DNA from: Artemisia argyi
Lineage: Eukaryota > Streptophyta > Magnoliopsida > Asterales > Asteraceae
Direction of reading: 5' to 3'
Assembly: GCA_030686995.1 (NCBI GenBank)
Contig: CM060697.1
Span: forward strand, 43,345,723-43,409,722
Length of the DNA stretch: 64,000 nucleotides
The notes beneath the pieces were generated by a model. That model did no database searches and had not been told where the DNA came from. It saw only the letters and a list, made by a program, of their open reading frames with translations. The translations under genes and the position numbers were made by a program. Shown here in pieces: positions 42,408 to 57,194 of this stretch (its first letter is position 1; every line of letters starts with the position of its first letter).

Positions 42408-45400
42408 TGTAACACCCCCAAAATACCGCAGCGGAAGACTGTGTCATAGGGGTGCTACTTCATAATACAAAGTACAAGGTATAGAAAACGAACTCTAAAT
42501 GAGACGTTTTGAAAAGTTGCCATTCGATTAATAAATTCCGAGTTACAAACTTGAGATTCCAAAGTATGATACATAAATGTATACAAAGTTTTGAATGGTA
42601 AATGATAAAAGCGTAAGTCTTCAGAATATGCAGCTTGACTCTAAGTTCCACGCACTAGCTATCGCCTTATAGACCTGAGATAACATGCTAAAGTGTCAAC
42701 ACAATGGTTGGTGAGTTCATAGAGTTTGTCTTAAAACAGTTGAAAAAGCCTTAAAGAATGATCACACAGCAAAGGCATTGAGAATCCACTCAGTTACAAG
42801 TCCCGCCATAAGAGACTTGTAACCTGTGTGTTCACAACCCACTGCTACAATATAGTATGATTAAGACATGTATAAGTTCATCAAAACAATTAAGCAATTA
42901 GTCGTGAGTCTACACTTCATCTCCGAAGACCTCACGTTTATGATGTATCCAACATTCGCAAATGTTAGGATGTATCAATAGCCTCAATGGTCATCCAACA
43001 ACTTAATGTGGAGCCATCGGAAGTCTCAATGGTCATCCAGCAACTTAATCTGGAGCCACTGGCAGTAACACAATCAAGTATAACGCAGTTAAGTATAACA
43101 CAATCATGTATGTATGAAATCAAGTATAATGCGATCAAGTATAAGACAATCAAGTATAGAACAATCAAATATAATGCGATCAAGTATTTGTACAAGTAAG
43201 CAAGTAGTTGTGCATGTATCCCCCCCCCAAAGAGTTAAAACAAGTATGAAAAAGTAGGGGCTATGACTCACCTTAAGTCTATGTAATGAGAAATGAAAGT
43301 GGTAGTCGAATCGCGAAAGTCTCTAAGAGCATCCTATAATAGAACGTTGCGACTTAGGTTTGGAGTAACGTCTAAGAATACGAAGAATTGCCTATATATG
43401 TCTTGCATAATGTTCATGATGTAGTACTTAGTATATAGTGTAAGTCGTTGAATATAAATGGTCTATGAAACATGTATAAGTTGTATATCTCTTACTACCG
43501 TTCGGGCCGACATAATTCAGAAGTCATGGAGTAAACGTTCGAGGAGCCAGGACACTTTAACTCGTAAATCCACAACTCGTCTCGACGGCTTACTCAATGA
43601 ACTCCTCACATGAGGCTCCCTACTATTGTAGTATTTGATAACATATATATATAGGCTTTTTGATCTTTAAAAGTTATATGGTCTTTAGCCGTAGCTTTGC
43701 CGTGACCTTGGTCATTGTTACCATGATCTTGAGACTCAACCTTGGCTTTAGCCATGGTTGTGGTCTCGGCTTTAGGTCATTAGACCTCTTGGTCTCATCT
43801 AATTATAATGATTATATAGTAACTTTGGTCTAAAAATTGGCTGTTAAGAATTTGAAGAAAATATCACTCGGAAAGCCTTTTCAGGGCTCGAGCTTCTTTG
43901 TTCCTGAACGAAAACGTCGTTCCGGACAACTTTCGTGTTTTAACTTTTTGATGAATCGGACCAGAAGTGGGACTTTCAAATTGGCAGAATGCAAACAGGA
44001 GGTTATGGGCAGTTTCGGCGTTTTGGTGTCGCTAACTTCTTATGGTCATAACTTTTGACTCGTGTACTCGTTTTGGGTGATTCAAATTGCTATGTTTTCC
44101 TTGTTAAGTCCTCTTTAACAGTAAGTAAGTGTCAAATATCAAAGTTATACTATTGTGGTCGTGGTTTTCCATAAAAATCACTAGTTTGCTTGTTTACTTG
44201 TCATAAGTTAACATATGTATACCAATACTTGTTTTATCCATTTTTAAACATCATGAACACAATACAAAGACCATATATAGCATGAAAGAAACATAATAAG
44301 CATGAAATGATATTGAGCAAGAAAGTGTATAAGGGTTTGCTTACAACTTTTGGCTTTCTAAAGAAAGGAAGTCAAGTATAGAACTAGGACACTAAACCTA
44401 AGCTTGTAAACCCTTCACCATAACTCTTGTAACCCTTGCTAGCCTTGATCTAACCCTTGTGAAAACCATTTAACTTCAGCCCTAGTAACCTTGTGTAGCT
44501 CCTAATTCAACCATGGAATCACCAAACAAACTTAAGAACTAGGTAGAGAATACTAAGACCTTGAACTTTGTAGTGTAACTTGTATATTGAAGATCAAAGG
44601 ATCATGGTGCTAGGTATTAAGGTTGTGGCGTTTTTATTGATGAAGAATGAAAGGAATGAGCTCTCTATTTATAGCAAGAATGAGGAGGTTAGGAAGGTTA
44701 CTAGGAAAGTGCTAAAACTTGGAGACAAAGTTGTAATTAAATATGATCCAATGGCTAAAGTCATGAGATGATGTCACAAGTGTGAATGCCCCCCCCTAGT
44801 GGCGGTTTGGAATGGATAAGGAGGGATGACTTGGTCTTGGATGATATTATCCTAGATATAGAGCTAGTTTTGACTCCGTAAGTTGCTAACCGTAAGTTTT
44901 TAGGCCACGAAACGTAAAACCGGGTATCCTAAAAATATGAAACTTGAAAGTATGGTCAAACATGTCAATATAGTCCATAATAAAATATAAAATGAGTGGT
45001 AGGTTCTATCGGGTGCTAAAACCCTGCTAAAAACTGGAAACACGGGTCTAAAACGCGTAATACGTAAAACGTACGAAAGTTGCGTAAAATTGAGAAAAGT
45101 AAAATGTAACTTTTCTAATAGGATAATAATGACTTAAAATGACTTATAATGTCTAGGCTGGGCTCAGTCTAGTGTCGGTTGGTGTTAAATGTCTTTTAGA
45201 CCTAAAACCGCAAGCCTAAAAATCAAGGAATGACTTATAAAATCAAAGAATGATTTTTGGTCAAAGGAGGAGGGAAAAATATGTTGACTTTTTCTAATAA
45301 GTTGAAAACTCAAATTGTCTTAGAAACGCGTTTTGTGGTCTAACGGTTAATCGCTCATACGGTTAAGCGTGCTCATGCGAGAGTAGTACAGGCTTGGGTG

Positions 45401-45444
45401 ACCTGCCGGGAATAGTAATTAATCTGAAAATGCGAATTGTTACA
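42408..45444 (-). repeat. LARD2 3' LTR
   Basis: On the minus strand U3 starts at 45444, with a TATA box GCTATAAATAG near 44664-44675, giving an R/U5 of about 2.2 kb. It contains the conserved hairpin at 42793-42823, a two-copy 42-bp repeat at about 42984-43067 and a run of 15-bp AATCAAGTATA-type units at about 43070-43190. A C-run lies at 43221-43229. Confidence 0.88.
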
Positions 45445-46113
45445 GTCTCTACCCCTTCAGGAAACTTCGTCCCGAAGTTTAGTTGATGTTAACTACTTAT
45501 GGTGTGTCTAAGAGAATTCGGGATCTCTAATATAGTGGTGTTTACTCTGATTCGTCTAAGATTCTGGTTAAGGAGTTGTATCGGCTACAATTAAGCCCAC
45601 TTATTTATAACACATTACTTACATAAAGAAGCGTCCAAATTTATGTAAGTAAGGTCTCATAAACTTATGGTTCGGTGATTTACAATTTCTTTATTTAACT
45701 GAAGAGGCGTCCCAATCCATTTAAATAAGGAGATTCTAAAACATCCTACTTAAGAAATTCCGACACAAAATCCGCCTTCTGAGGCCGATAGTAAGATAAT
45801 CAAGTCATCAAATCCCTAAAGCTAAGCAATAATATTATTTAACTCAAATCTTGTGTCTAATCAAACAAGAACTGTCACAAGATCAAGTTAACTAATTAGT
45901 TATTACTGAGCTCCATGTTTTTAATGACTCGACGAATCTCTGGGGCTCCTTATATTACTAAAGTCACACCATCTAACAGCATGGAACTAAACCAACAATT
46001 ACCAAAAAGCGTATGTGTATGTAGTGTGTCTAAGGCAAATAAAGAGGAAGGTCCCAACGTATATAGCAGTTATAGTCTAGGCACTAAATGCAACCTAGTT
46101 CTCTATAACCAAG
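45445..46113 (-). other. LARD2 interior
   Basis: Only a PPT-proximal hairpin (AAACTTCG/CGAAGTTT, 45462-45480) and a purine tract (minus-strand AAGGGGTAGAGAC at about 45445-45457) are recognised. I see no gag or pol relic. Confidence 0.65.
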
Positions 46114-46128
46114 GCTCTGGTACCAATC
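46114..46128 (-). promoter_or_regulatory. LARD2 primer-binding site
   Basis: Minus-strand GATTGGTACCAGAGC directly follows the LTR end TGTTACA. It differs by one base from the tRNA-Met site TGGTATCAGAGC. Confidence 0.82.
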
Positions 46129-49100
46129 TGTAACACCCCCAAAATACCGCAGCGGAAGACTGTGTCATAGGGGTGCTACTTCATAATACAAAGTACAAGG
46201 TATAGAAAACGAACTCTAAATGAGACGTTTTGAAAAGTTACCATTCGATTAATAAATTCCGAGTTACAAACTTGAGATTCCAAAGTATGATACATAAATG
46301 TATACAAAGTTTTGAATGGTAAATGATAAAAGCGTAAGTCTTCAGAATATGCAGCTTGACTCTAAGTTCCACGCACTAGCTATCGCCTTATAGACCTGAG
46401 ATAACATGCTAAAGTGTCAACACAATGGTTGGTGAGTTCATAGAGTTTGTCTTAAAACAGTTGAAAAAGCCTTAAAGAATGATCACACAGCAAAGGCATT
46501 GAGAATCCACTCAGTTACAAGTCCCGCCATAAGAGACTTGTAACCTGTGTGTTCACAACCCACTGCTACAATATAGTATGATTAAGACATGTATAAGTTC
46601 ATCAAAACAATTAAGCAATTAGTCGTGAGTCTACACTTCATCTCCGAAGACCTCACGTTTATGATGTATCCAACATTCGCAAATGTTAGGATGTATCAAT
46701 AGCCTCAATGGTCATCCAACAACTTAATGTGGAGCCATCGGAAGTCTCAATGGTCATCCAGCAACTTAATCTGGAGCCACTGGCAGTAACACAATCAAGT
46801 ATAACGCAGTTAAGTATAACACAATCATGTATGTATGAAATCAAGTATAATGCGATCAAGTATAAGACAATCAAGTATAGAACAATCAAGTATAATGCGA
46901 TCAAGTATTTGTACAAGTAAGCAAGTAGTTGTGCATGTATCCCCCCCCCCCCCCCCAAAGAGTTAAAACAAGTATGAAAAAGTAGGGGCTATGACTCACC
47001 TTAAGTCTATGTAATGAGAAATGAAAGTGGTAGTCGAATCGCGAAAGTCTCTAAGAGCATCCTATAATAGAACGTTGCGACTTAGGTTTGGAGTAACGTC
47101 TAAGAATATGAAGAATTGCCTATATATGTCTTGCATAATGTTCATGATGTAGTACTTAGTATATAGTGTAAGTCGTTGAATATAAATGGTCTATGAAACA
47201 TGTATAAGTTATATATCTCTTACTACCGTTCGGGCCGACATAATTCAGAAGTCATGGAGTAAACGTTCGAGGAGCCAGGACACTTTAACTCGTAAATCCA
47301 CAACTCGTCTCGACGGCTTACTCAATGAACTCCTCACATGAGGCTCCCTACTATTGTAGTATTTGATAACATATATATATAGGCTTTTTGATCTTTAAAA
47401 GTTATATGGTCTTTAGCCGTAGCTTTGCCGTGACCTTGGTCATTGTTACCATGATCTTGAGACTCAACCTTGGCTTTAGCCATGGTTGTGGTCTCGGCTT
47501 TAGGTCATTAGACCTCTTGGTCTCATCTAATTATAATGATTATATAGTAACTTTGGTCTAAAAATGGGCTGTTAAGAATTTGAAGAAAATATCACTCGGA
47601 AAGCCTTTTCAGGGCTCGAGCTTCTTTGTTCCTGAACGAAAACGTCGTTCCGGACAACTTTCGTGTTTTAACTTTTTGATGAATCGGACCAGAAGTGGGA
47701 CTTTCAAATTGGCAGAATGCAAACAGGAGGTTATGGGCAGTTTCGGCGTTTTGGTGTCGCTAACTTCTTATGGTCATAACTTTTGACTCGTGTACTCGTT
47801 TTGGGTGATTCAAATTGCTATGTTTTCCTTGTTAAGTCCTCTTTAACAGTAAGTAAGTGTCAAATATCAAAGTTATACTATTGTGGTCGTGGTTTTCCAT
47901 AAAAATCACTAGTTTGCTTGTTTACTTGTCATAAGTTAACATATGTATACCAATACTTGTTTTATCCATTTTTAAACATCATGAACACAATACAAAGACC
48001 ATATATAGCATGAAAGAAACATAATAAGCATGAAATGATATTGAGCAAGAAAGTGTATAAGGGTTTGCTTACAACTTTTGGCTTTCTAAAGAAAGGAAGT
48101 CAAGTATAGAACTAGGACACTAAACCTAAGCTTGTAAACCCTTCACCATAACTCTTGTAACCCTTGCTAGCCTTGATCTAACCCTTGTGAAAACCATTTA
48201 ACTTCAGCCCTAGTAACCTTGTGTAGCTCCTAATTCAACCATGGAATCACCAAACAAACTTAAGAACTAGGTAGAGAATACTAAGACCTTGAACTTTGTA
48301 GTGTAACTTGTATATTGAAGATCAAAGGATCATGGTGCTAGGTATTAAGGTTGTGGCGTTTTTATTGATGAAGAATGAAAGGAATGAGCTCTCTATTTAT
48401 AGCAAGAATGAGGAGGTTAGGAAGGTTACTAGGAAAGTGCTAAAACTTGGAGACAAAGTTGTAATTAAATATGATCCAATGGCTAAAGTCATGAGATGAT
48501 GCCACAAGTGTGAATGCCCCCCCTAGTGGCGGTTTGGAATGGATAAGGAGGGATGACTTGGTCTTGGATGATATTATCCTAGATATAGAGCTAGTTTTGA
48601 CTCCGTAAGTTGCTAACCGTAAGTTTTTAGGCCACGAAACGTAAAACCGGGTATCCTAAAAATATGAAACTTGAAAGTATGGTCAAACATGTCAATATAG
48701 TCCATAATAAAATATAAAATGAGTGGTAGGTTCTATCGGGTGCTAAAACCCTGCTAAAAACTGGAAACACGGGTCTAAAACGCGTAATACGTAAAACGTA
48801 CGAAAGTTGCGTAAAATTGAGAAAAGTAAAATGTAACTTTTCTAATAGGATAATAATGACTTAAAATGACTTATAATGTCTAGGCTGGGCTCAGTCTAGT
48901 GTCGGTTGGTGTTAAATGTCTTTTAGACCTAAAACCGCAAGCCTAAAAATCAAGGAATGACTTATAAAATCAAAGAATGATTTTTGGTCAAAGGAGGAGG
49001 GAAAAATATGTTGACTTTTTCTAATAAGTTGAAAACTCAAATTGTCTTAGAAACGCGTTTTGTGGTCTAACGGTTAATCGCTCATACGGTTAAGCGTGCT

Positions 49101-49171
49101 CATGCGAGAGTAGTACAGGCTTGGGTGACCTGCCGGGAATAGTAATTAATCTGAAAATGCGAATTGTTACA
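46129..49171 (-). repeat. LARD2 5' LTR
   Basis: A copy of 42408-45444 at offset 3721 before the C-run and 3728 after it, because the C-run at 46941-46956 is longer. It ends at AGATG, 49172-49176. Confidence 0.9.
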
Positions 49172-49176
49172 AGATG

Positions 49177-51018
49177 AACCATAACGAACAACACAACGGG
49201 CTCCCGCCGATGGGTGGTCCGCAGCACAATGTTGTCCCGCCGATGGGACAACAACCGGCATTTGATCCGCGTCCGATGGAAGAACAACTCCAATCACCAT
49301 TTAACGGTGTGAGGAGAGCTATTGTGATTCCGGACATCAATGCCAACTTTGAAATCAATCACGGATTACTCAACTTAATAACGGGTATATCCTTTCACGG
49401 GTTCGATAACGAAGACCCCTATGCACACATCCGGAATTTAGCCGACATCGCTGAGACGATTAGAATGAATCAAGTTCCTCACGATGTGGTGAAATTGAAG
49501 TTGTTTCCTTTCTCCTTAAAAGGAGCAGCCCGGACTTGGCTGGAAAAGGAACCGCCTAACTCAATTCACACTTGGAATGACCTTGCTTCCAAGTTTGTGA
49601 ATCATTTCTATCCTCCCTCTAAAACTTCTAATCTCCGTTCCCAAATCTTTCGATTCCAACAAGCTTTTGATGAATCGTTTAGTGAAGCTTGGGATCGTTT
49701 CAAAGATTTGTTGGAAAAATGTCCTAACCATTGGTTCACCGACCTTCAGCAGATTGATACTTTCTATAATGGGTTGTTTTATATTGATCAAGATTCACTC
49801 AACTCTGCTGCGGGTGGTAACTTGTTGGCTAGGAATACAAATGATGCCTTCACGATAATTGAAAATAAGGCTCGTGTTAGAATGTCAAGAAATAAGCTTC
49901 AAATGCCCAATAATGAGAAAAATAATGATGAAGTGAAAAGTATGATATTGGATTTAACGAAGAAAGTCGATGCAATGTCTATGGAAAAATCAAGTCATCA
50001 AGTCAATGTCGTTAATCAAGGTTGTACTACTTGTGGTGGTCCACACCCGTATTATGAATGTCCGACTACTGGATCTTTTGCTCAAGAGAACGTGTATGCT
50101 GCAAATATGGGTGGCAACGGTTACCCACCTCTTCAAGGAGACTGTAATCTCCTCAGCTACCACCTGAGCCAACATCATGGACCACCCGGGTTTAATCAAC
50201 TTAATCAAGTGAATCAGAACAATAATGTGCAAAACCGTAATCATCAATTCAATAACAATCAAAATCACAATCGTGGAAATAATGGTTTTCAAGAACAAAA
50301 TCAGAATTTTCAACAAAATCAAAATCGGGGAAATTTTCAACAAGGCCTGCCTCAAGGGAATAATTTTCAAAACCGTGGGCAAAGTTTTAATAATCAAAAT
50401 CAAGTTGCTGTTCCAAATCCGTCATCCACGGAAGATTTGATTAAGCAATTGCTTCAAAATCAACAAGCTTTTATGACAAAACAAGAGGAAACAACAAGGT
50501 TGTTAGCTAATCAAATCAATGATCTAAACAAGCGTTTAAATGATCGACCCTCGGGTTCGGGTATTACATCTTTGCCAAGCAACACGATCGCAAACCCGAG
50601 GGGCGAAGTCAAAGCGATCACGACTCGCAGTGGTGCTTTATATGAACCCACGGTTCCGACTACCTCTTCTTCTCTTCCACCTAAGGTAGTGGACCGTGAG
50701 ACCGAGGCGACAAAGGACCCGGTACCTCCTACTAATAATGGAGGTGCTGAAAACGTCCAACCTCCGGTTGTTCAAGTTTCAAAAGATAAAGGAAAAGCCG
50801 TTTCTGAGAACAATGTGAAATACAAGTCAAAATTGCCATATCCATCACGATTTAATGATGAAGAGCTCCGTGCAAAATCTAAAAAACAAATGGAAAAGTT
50901 TCTCGATATTTTTCAAAAATTGCACTTTGATAAAGGAAAAGCCGTTTCTGAGAACAATGTGAAATATAAGTTTCATGGATGCTCTTGTTTACATGCCAAA
51001 ATTTGCCTCAACGTTTAA
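49177..51018 (+). pseudogene. gag: Athila gag, main part
   Basis: The Athila capsid domain is clear: ISFHGFDNEDPYAHIRNL, LFPFSLKGAARTWL, FVNHFYPPSKT and FNDAFTII-type TNDAFTIIENKA. A zinc-binding CTTCGGPHPYYEC lies near 50025-50060. A long Asn/Gln-rich stretch follows (about 50190-50410), then ITTRSGALYEP at about 50620. Near 50929 a 42-bp copy of 50785-50826 replaces about 5 nt and shifts the frame, so this frame ends at 51018 instead of running into protease. Confidence 0.85.
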
Positions 51019-52375
51019 AAATCTCATAAGTAATAAAGAGAAATTGCTCGAATTAGCCGAAACACCGATAAATGTTCAATGCTCCGCTATTCTTCTCAAG
51101 AAGCTTCCCGAGAAGCTTGGAGATTCGGGAAAGTTTCTCATTCCTTGTTCGTTGAAAGATCAAGAGGTTTGCAAAGCCCTGGCCGATTCAGGTGCAAGCA
51201 TTAACCTTATGCCTTTGTCAATCTATAAACAACTTGGAATGGGAGAACTTAAACCGACCCGAATGACTTTAGAGCTTACTAATCGTTCGATTACTCATCC
51301 GGTTGGAATTGCGGAAGATGTTTTTGTTCAAGTGAACTCGTGTACTTTTCCGGCCGACTTTGTCGTTGTTAATTTTGAACCCGATCCGAGAGTTCCTCTT
51401 ATACTAGGGCGACCGTTTTTACGAACCGCAAAAGCCCTAGTAGATCATTTTGAGGATACTCTAACTTTACGACATGATGATGACATAATGATTTTTAAAG
51501 CCGATGCTCCAAAATCAAAGAAGTATTCTGTAAAAAGCATCGATGTTTGTGATTATACCTTTGATGATTTTGTGAAAACGTTCGTCTCCGACTCTTCCCC
51601 ATCATTTCCTCTGACTAAGGAACATGATTCTTTTTGGGAAGAGGTCGATGAATTTCTTGCTATTGATACGATTCCGTTTTCTGAGATTGATGATTCTTAC
51701 TTTGATTCGGAGGGGGATACTATTTTTCTTAACAATTTGTTGAACGATGAACCGTTAATCCCTCCGGATAAAGTTAAGACGAAGATTGAGCTTATAATTG
51801 ACGATCCTCTGGAGCCCGAGTTCGAGGAATTTTTACCCGACTTTGAGAGTTTTTCGTTTAATACGATTGAGGAGATTAGTGGCAATCCCACTTATCGTCC
51901 TGATTTTTCTTATACGACTTATGAAGCTTTTAACTTTGATATCGATCACTCGGAAGAGACGAGTCGTGGCAGTACCACTTCTCATGCTTTTATCTCTCTT
52001 CCGGAGTATGAGTCGTTTTGTTTTGACAAAATTGAATGTGAAATTGAAAAGTTTTCTAATCCTGAATATGAAAGTTTCAGTTTTGATCTTGACATTGATC
52101 ATGATCCGGGTGGTTTTCTTAAAAATAAGAGTTTTAAGGAAAATTTTATCCCAACCCTCCCACCCGGAAAGGAGTTTAAAAGGAACTTAAATAATAAAAG
52201 TCATAATTTCACAATTATGAAGTTCTCTGTTGATGAGGATGAGTTTTACAAGATTGTTATCATGACTTTCTTGCCATTTGTAATGTTTGGTGTGGTTTCT
52301 CTTATCCTTCACTCCGTGGGGAGTGAGGATGTTGTATTTGATCCCGGTATCGTTTCTAAACGTTTTCAACATTAA
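50975..52375 (+). pseudogene. Athila aspartic protease and acidic tail
   Basis: MDALVYMPKFASTFKNLISN is the usual sequence linking Athila gag to protease. The protease has the active site ALADSGASINLMPLS and PLILGRPFLRTAKALVD. The next 200 residues are acidic and Phe/Asp-rich with repeated FEPEYESFSFD-like phrases (SFSFNTIEEI, YESFCFDKIE, YESFSFDLDI). A hydrophobic segment lies near the end (IVIMTFLPFVMFGVVSLIL). In autonomous Athila elements RT should follow; here the frame ends at 52375 with none. The apparent ATG at 50975 is only the resumption of frame after the duplication. Confidence 0.8.
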
Positions 52376-54449
<2,074 letters not shown>

Positions 54450-56566
54450 TGATGAGTGCTTAATCACTCATCCTTTTTAGACCCAAAATCAGACCAAATA
54501 CACCAAATACTAACCAAAAATGCCAAGAGATTGTATGTTTTTTGTATTTGTGTATGTACAGGTACGGATATGTGAAAAATGAACAAAAACAAAGCAAAAC
54601 CGACAAAAACGAGCACGAGATTGGAAAAAGGTAAAAAGCCGAAGCCGAGGAAGAAATCTATCCAAGAAAAGCCCAAAACGATAATTCAAATTCTTAAAGA
54701 TTCAAAGAATGACAAAAGAGACCCTTAGTGGAAGCGTGAAGATATTGACAAGAAAAATACTCCAAGTATTCACAAGTTGTCGATTTTGATCCTTTGAAGA
54801 ACTTAGGAAGAAAAGTCAACTCAAATCCTCCAAGTCACAAGAAATGCATTTTGGACCGTTCTCAGTCGTTACGTTTAATATTAAGTTGTATTAGTTACAT
54901 TTTATAATGTTTTAAGCTTGAATTTTATGATTTGTAAAGGTCTAGGGGCTAATTATGCAACAATGTAAAAGATTAGAGAAGCCCTAGCCCCTAGCCTATA
55001 AATAGAGAGGTAAGCCTCATTTGAGGGGTCGTTGTTCTTTGGTTTTTTTTTTATAGTTAGTTTTTAGTTTTGGTTAGTTCCAAGGTTAATTTTAGATTTA
55101 ATTTTTGTCTAGTCTTATTTTTATGTGTTTTATTTACTTTTTCTCTCTAAAAAGCTTTATCTTTTTTAAAAATCTTTAATTTTTAGTTGTTAAAATCTTG
55201 TTTTTATTGGTGGGATTTAAAGTTTGTGGTTAAACTAGTTAGTTTGGTAATAAATTTGGTGAAAAACATTAGTTTTTAGGCTTTATTTTGGATCAAAATG
55301 GTGTTTTGTTATGTTTTTATCGAGTTAGAATTTTATTTTATCGAGTTGCAAAAATAATAAAATTCATATCGAGTTAGAAAAAAAAAAACATTTCATATCG
55401 AGTTTAAAAAAAATATATTCATATCGAGTTAGGTAGCAGATTTTGTTGTAGGGACTATTTTGCAATTTTTTTTTTTTTTTTTTTTTCCTTTCGAGTTAGA
55501 TTAAAAAAATAACTATCGAGTTAGAAAACTAATATATTATCGAGTTTGTGTTTATGTTTTTTTTTTCGAGTTAGGGACCTGAGTGCAAATATCTTTACCA
55601 AGTTTTTTTGTTTTGTTTTTTTGTCTTATCGAGTTTGCAATCTTCTCTTTTTCGAGTTTGAGTTTTCGTTTTTAAATATTATCGAGTTTGGAAAATTAAG
55701 TAGTTATCAAGTGAGGGTCTAAAAAAGTTATAGAGTTAGATGCTAAAAAAAGTTATCAAGTTAGGTGCTAAAAAAAAAAGTTATCAAGTTAGGGTCTAAA
55801 AAAGTTATCAAGTTAGGTGCAACTTTACATACCGAGTTTGGAGTTTTATTTTTATCAAGTTTGAGTTTTATCGAGTTTCGTTTCTTTTGGCGAGTTAGCC
55901 AAGATTATCGAGTTAGATAATCATTGCCTCATCGTTTATCGAGTGAGGTTCTCTTATGCTTAATATCTAAACGAAACTCTGCCGAATTTTTCTAAAAATT
56001 TATCAAGTTAGGATTTATTATATAACAAGTTAGTACCTTTTATTTAGTAACGTCATCTAGTAAACATTTATAGTTTAATAATAATTAGTTTTTTTTATTT
56101 CTTTTACTTATTTCCTTTTTAATTAGTCTTTATATCATTTTCATTTATTAAAATTAAAAAGCCAAAAATATAATTTTCCTTTACGTTATTTTTCTTTTAT
56201 ATCTTATTATTTAGAAAAACTCAATTTGCAATCGTAGGACTAGTTTCACTTTTATTTTCTTTTTAAATTAGTCGTGTTAAGTTTTCTTTACGTTTTTATT
56301 TCTATTTCATTTTTGAGAATGTTTGTTTTATTTGTCTATTTGTTTTGCATTATTTAATTGTTCTCTTTGCTTTAATTGCATTTTTATTCTCATTTGTAGT
56401 ATAATCAAAAACCAAAATATTTCTTCTATCCTCATTCACTTCACAAGATTCATAAGCCGAACCGACAAGATCAATTCAACCCTCGTTGGGAGAACGACCC
56501 GGGGAATTACTTTCACGAGCATTTCTTCGGTTAAAATCACATATACTAAAAAAAAAGAAACTATCA
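54450..56566 (+). repeat. Athila 3' LTR
   Basis: It starts TGATGAGTGC with a perfect terminal hairpin (GATGAGTG/CACTCATC, 54451-54472). TATAAATA at 54997-55004 is followed by the hairpin CCTCATTTGAGG (55015-55026). TCGAGTTAG-type repeats fill about 55315-56035. It ends CTATCA at 56566. Length is 2117 bp. Confidence 0.85.
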
Positions 56567-56623
56567 AAATAAGAAACACCTTCTGGAGGACGAGGTTGAT
56601 CAAAATAAGCCATGTTTCTAAAT
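56567..56623. other. Junction filler between Athila and the fold-back
   Basis: 57 bp not assigned to either neighbour. It starts AAATAAGAAACACC and ends with TGTTTCTAAAT, so AGAAACA and TGTTTCT form a loose inverted pair around it. Confidence 0.4.
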
Positions 56624-56915
56624 AAAGTAAGTAGAGAGAGAGAGAGTGGGAACTCCTAGTGTGTGGAATAATAACCTTGATATCACTAAATGAATCACTA
56701 AGAGAACCAACCTCAAAATGAGGCCTTACATGTGTATTTATACTTGTAATCTAGGGCTTCACATATCTTTGACCATATTACATAACTAGCCCTTAGACTT
56801 TATACAAGCATGAATAATACACATAAACTTAATAAACTAGCATTTACTAACTATTACATTGATATATTAAACTAACTATTTGACTCAATAATGATCATCA
56901 CTTTTCATCCTAACA
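56624..56915 (-). repeat. LTR-A, minus-strand copy, truncated
   Basis: On the minus strand it begins TGTTAGGATG at 56915 after the purine tract TAGGGGGAGAT (about 56916-56926), so it is a 3' LTR. It breaks off in the CT-rich part at 56624 and lacks about its last 60 bp. Confidence 0.8.
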
Positions 56916-57194
56916 ATCTCCCCCTAAGGGACGATCATTGAGATCTCACTTTGATTTCATAAATGATCAACACTTCTAATTCTAACAATCTCCCCCTAAG
57001 GGTGATCATTGAGATCTCTCTTTTGTGACTTTGATCTTTGATCTTTGAAGCTTGTTCTCTTTGAACTTTGAGTCTTTGTGTAATAGTTTTGCTAGTTCCT
57101 TTGTTCCAATCATGCTTTGTGATCTTTCTTGCCTTTGATCAACATCTTTACTCTGTTGTCTTTACGTCTTTTCCAACATGCTCATACTTTGTTT

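Larger units (their letters stand above)
42408..49171 (-). mobile_element. LARD2: minus-strand large-LTR derivative with a 684-bp interior
   Basis: LTRs of 3037 and 3043 bp flank only 684 bp. On the minus strand the LTR runs TGTAACA...TGTTACA, with a primer-binding site after the right copy and a purine tract before the left copy. The target duplication AGATG (42403-42407 and 49172-49176) is perfect. No coding sequence is recognised, so it depends on other elements. By eye the LTRs differ by a handful of substitutions and two C-run length changes, so insertion is recent but older than LARD1. Confidence 0.9.

Noticed and set aside
42965..44771. Short frames duplicated in LARD2 LTRs, such as those at 42965-43199 and 44580-44771 with copies at 46686-46958 and 48308-48499
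   Set aside because: They follow tandem repeats on both strands and are repeated only because the LTR is. No protein evidence.
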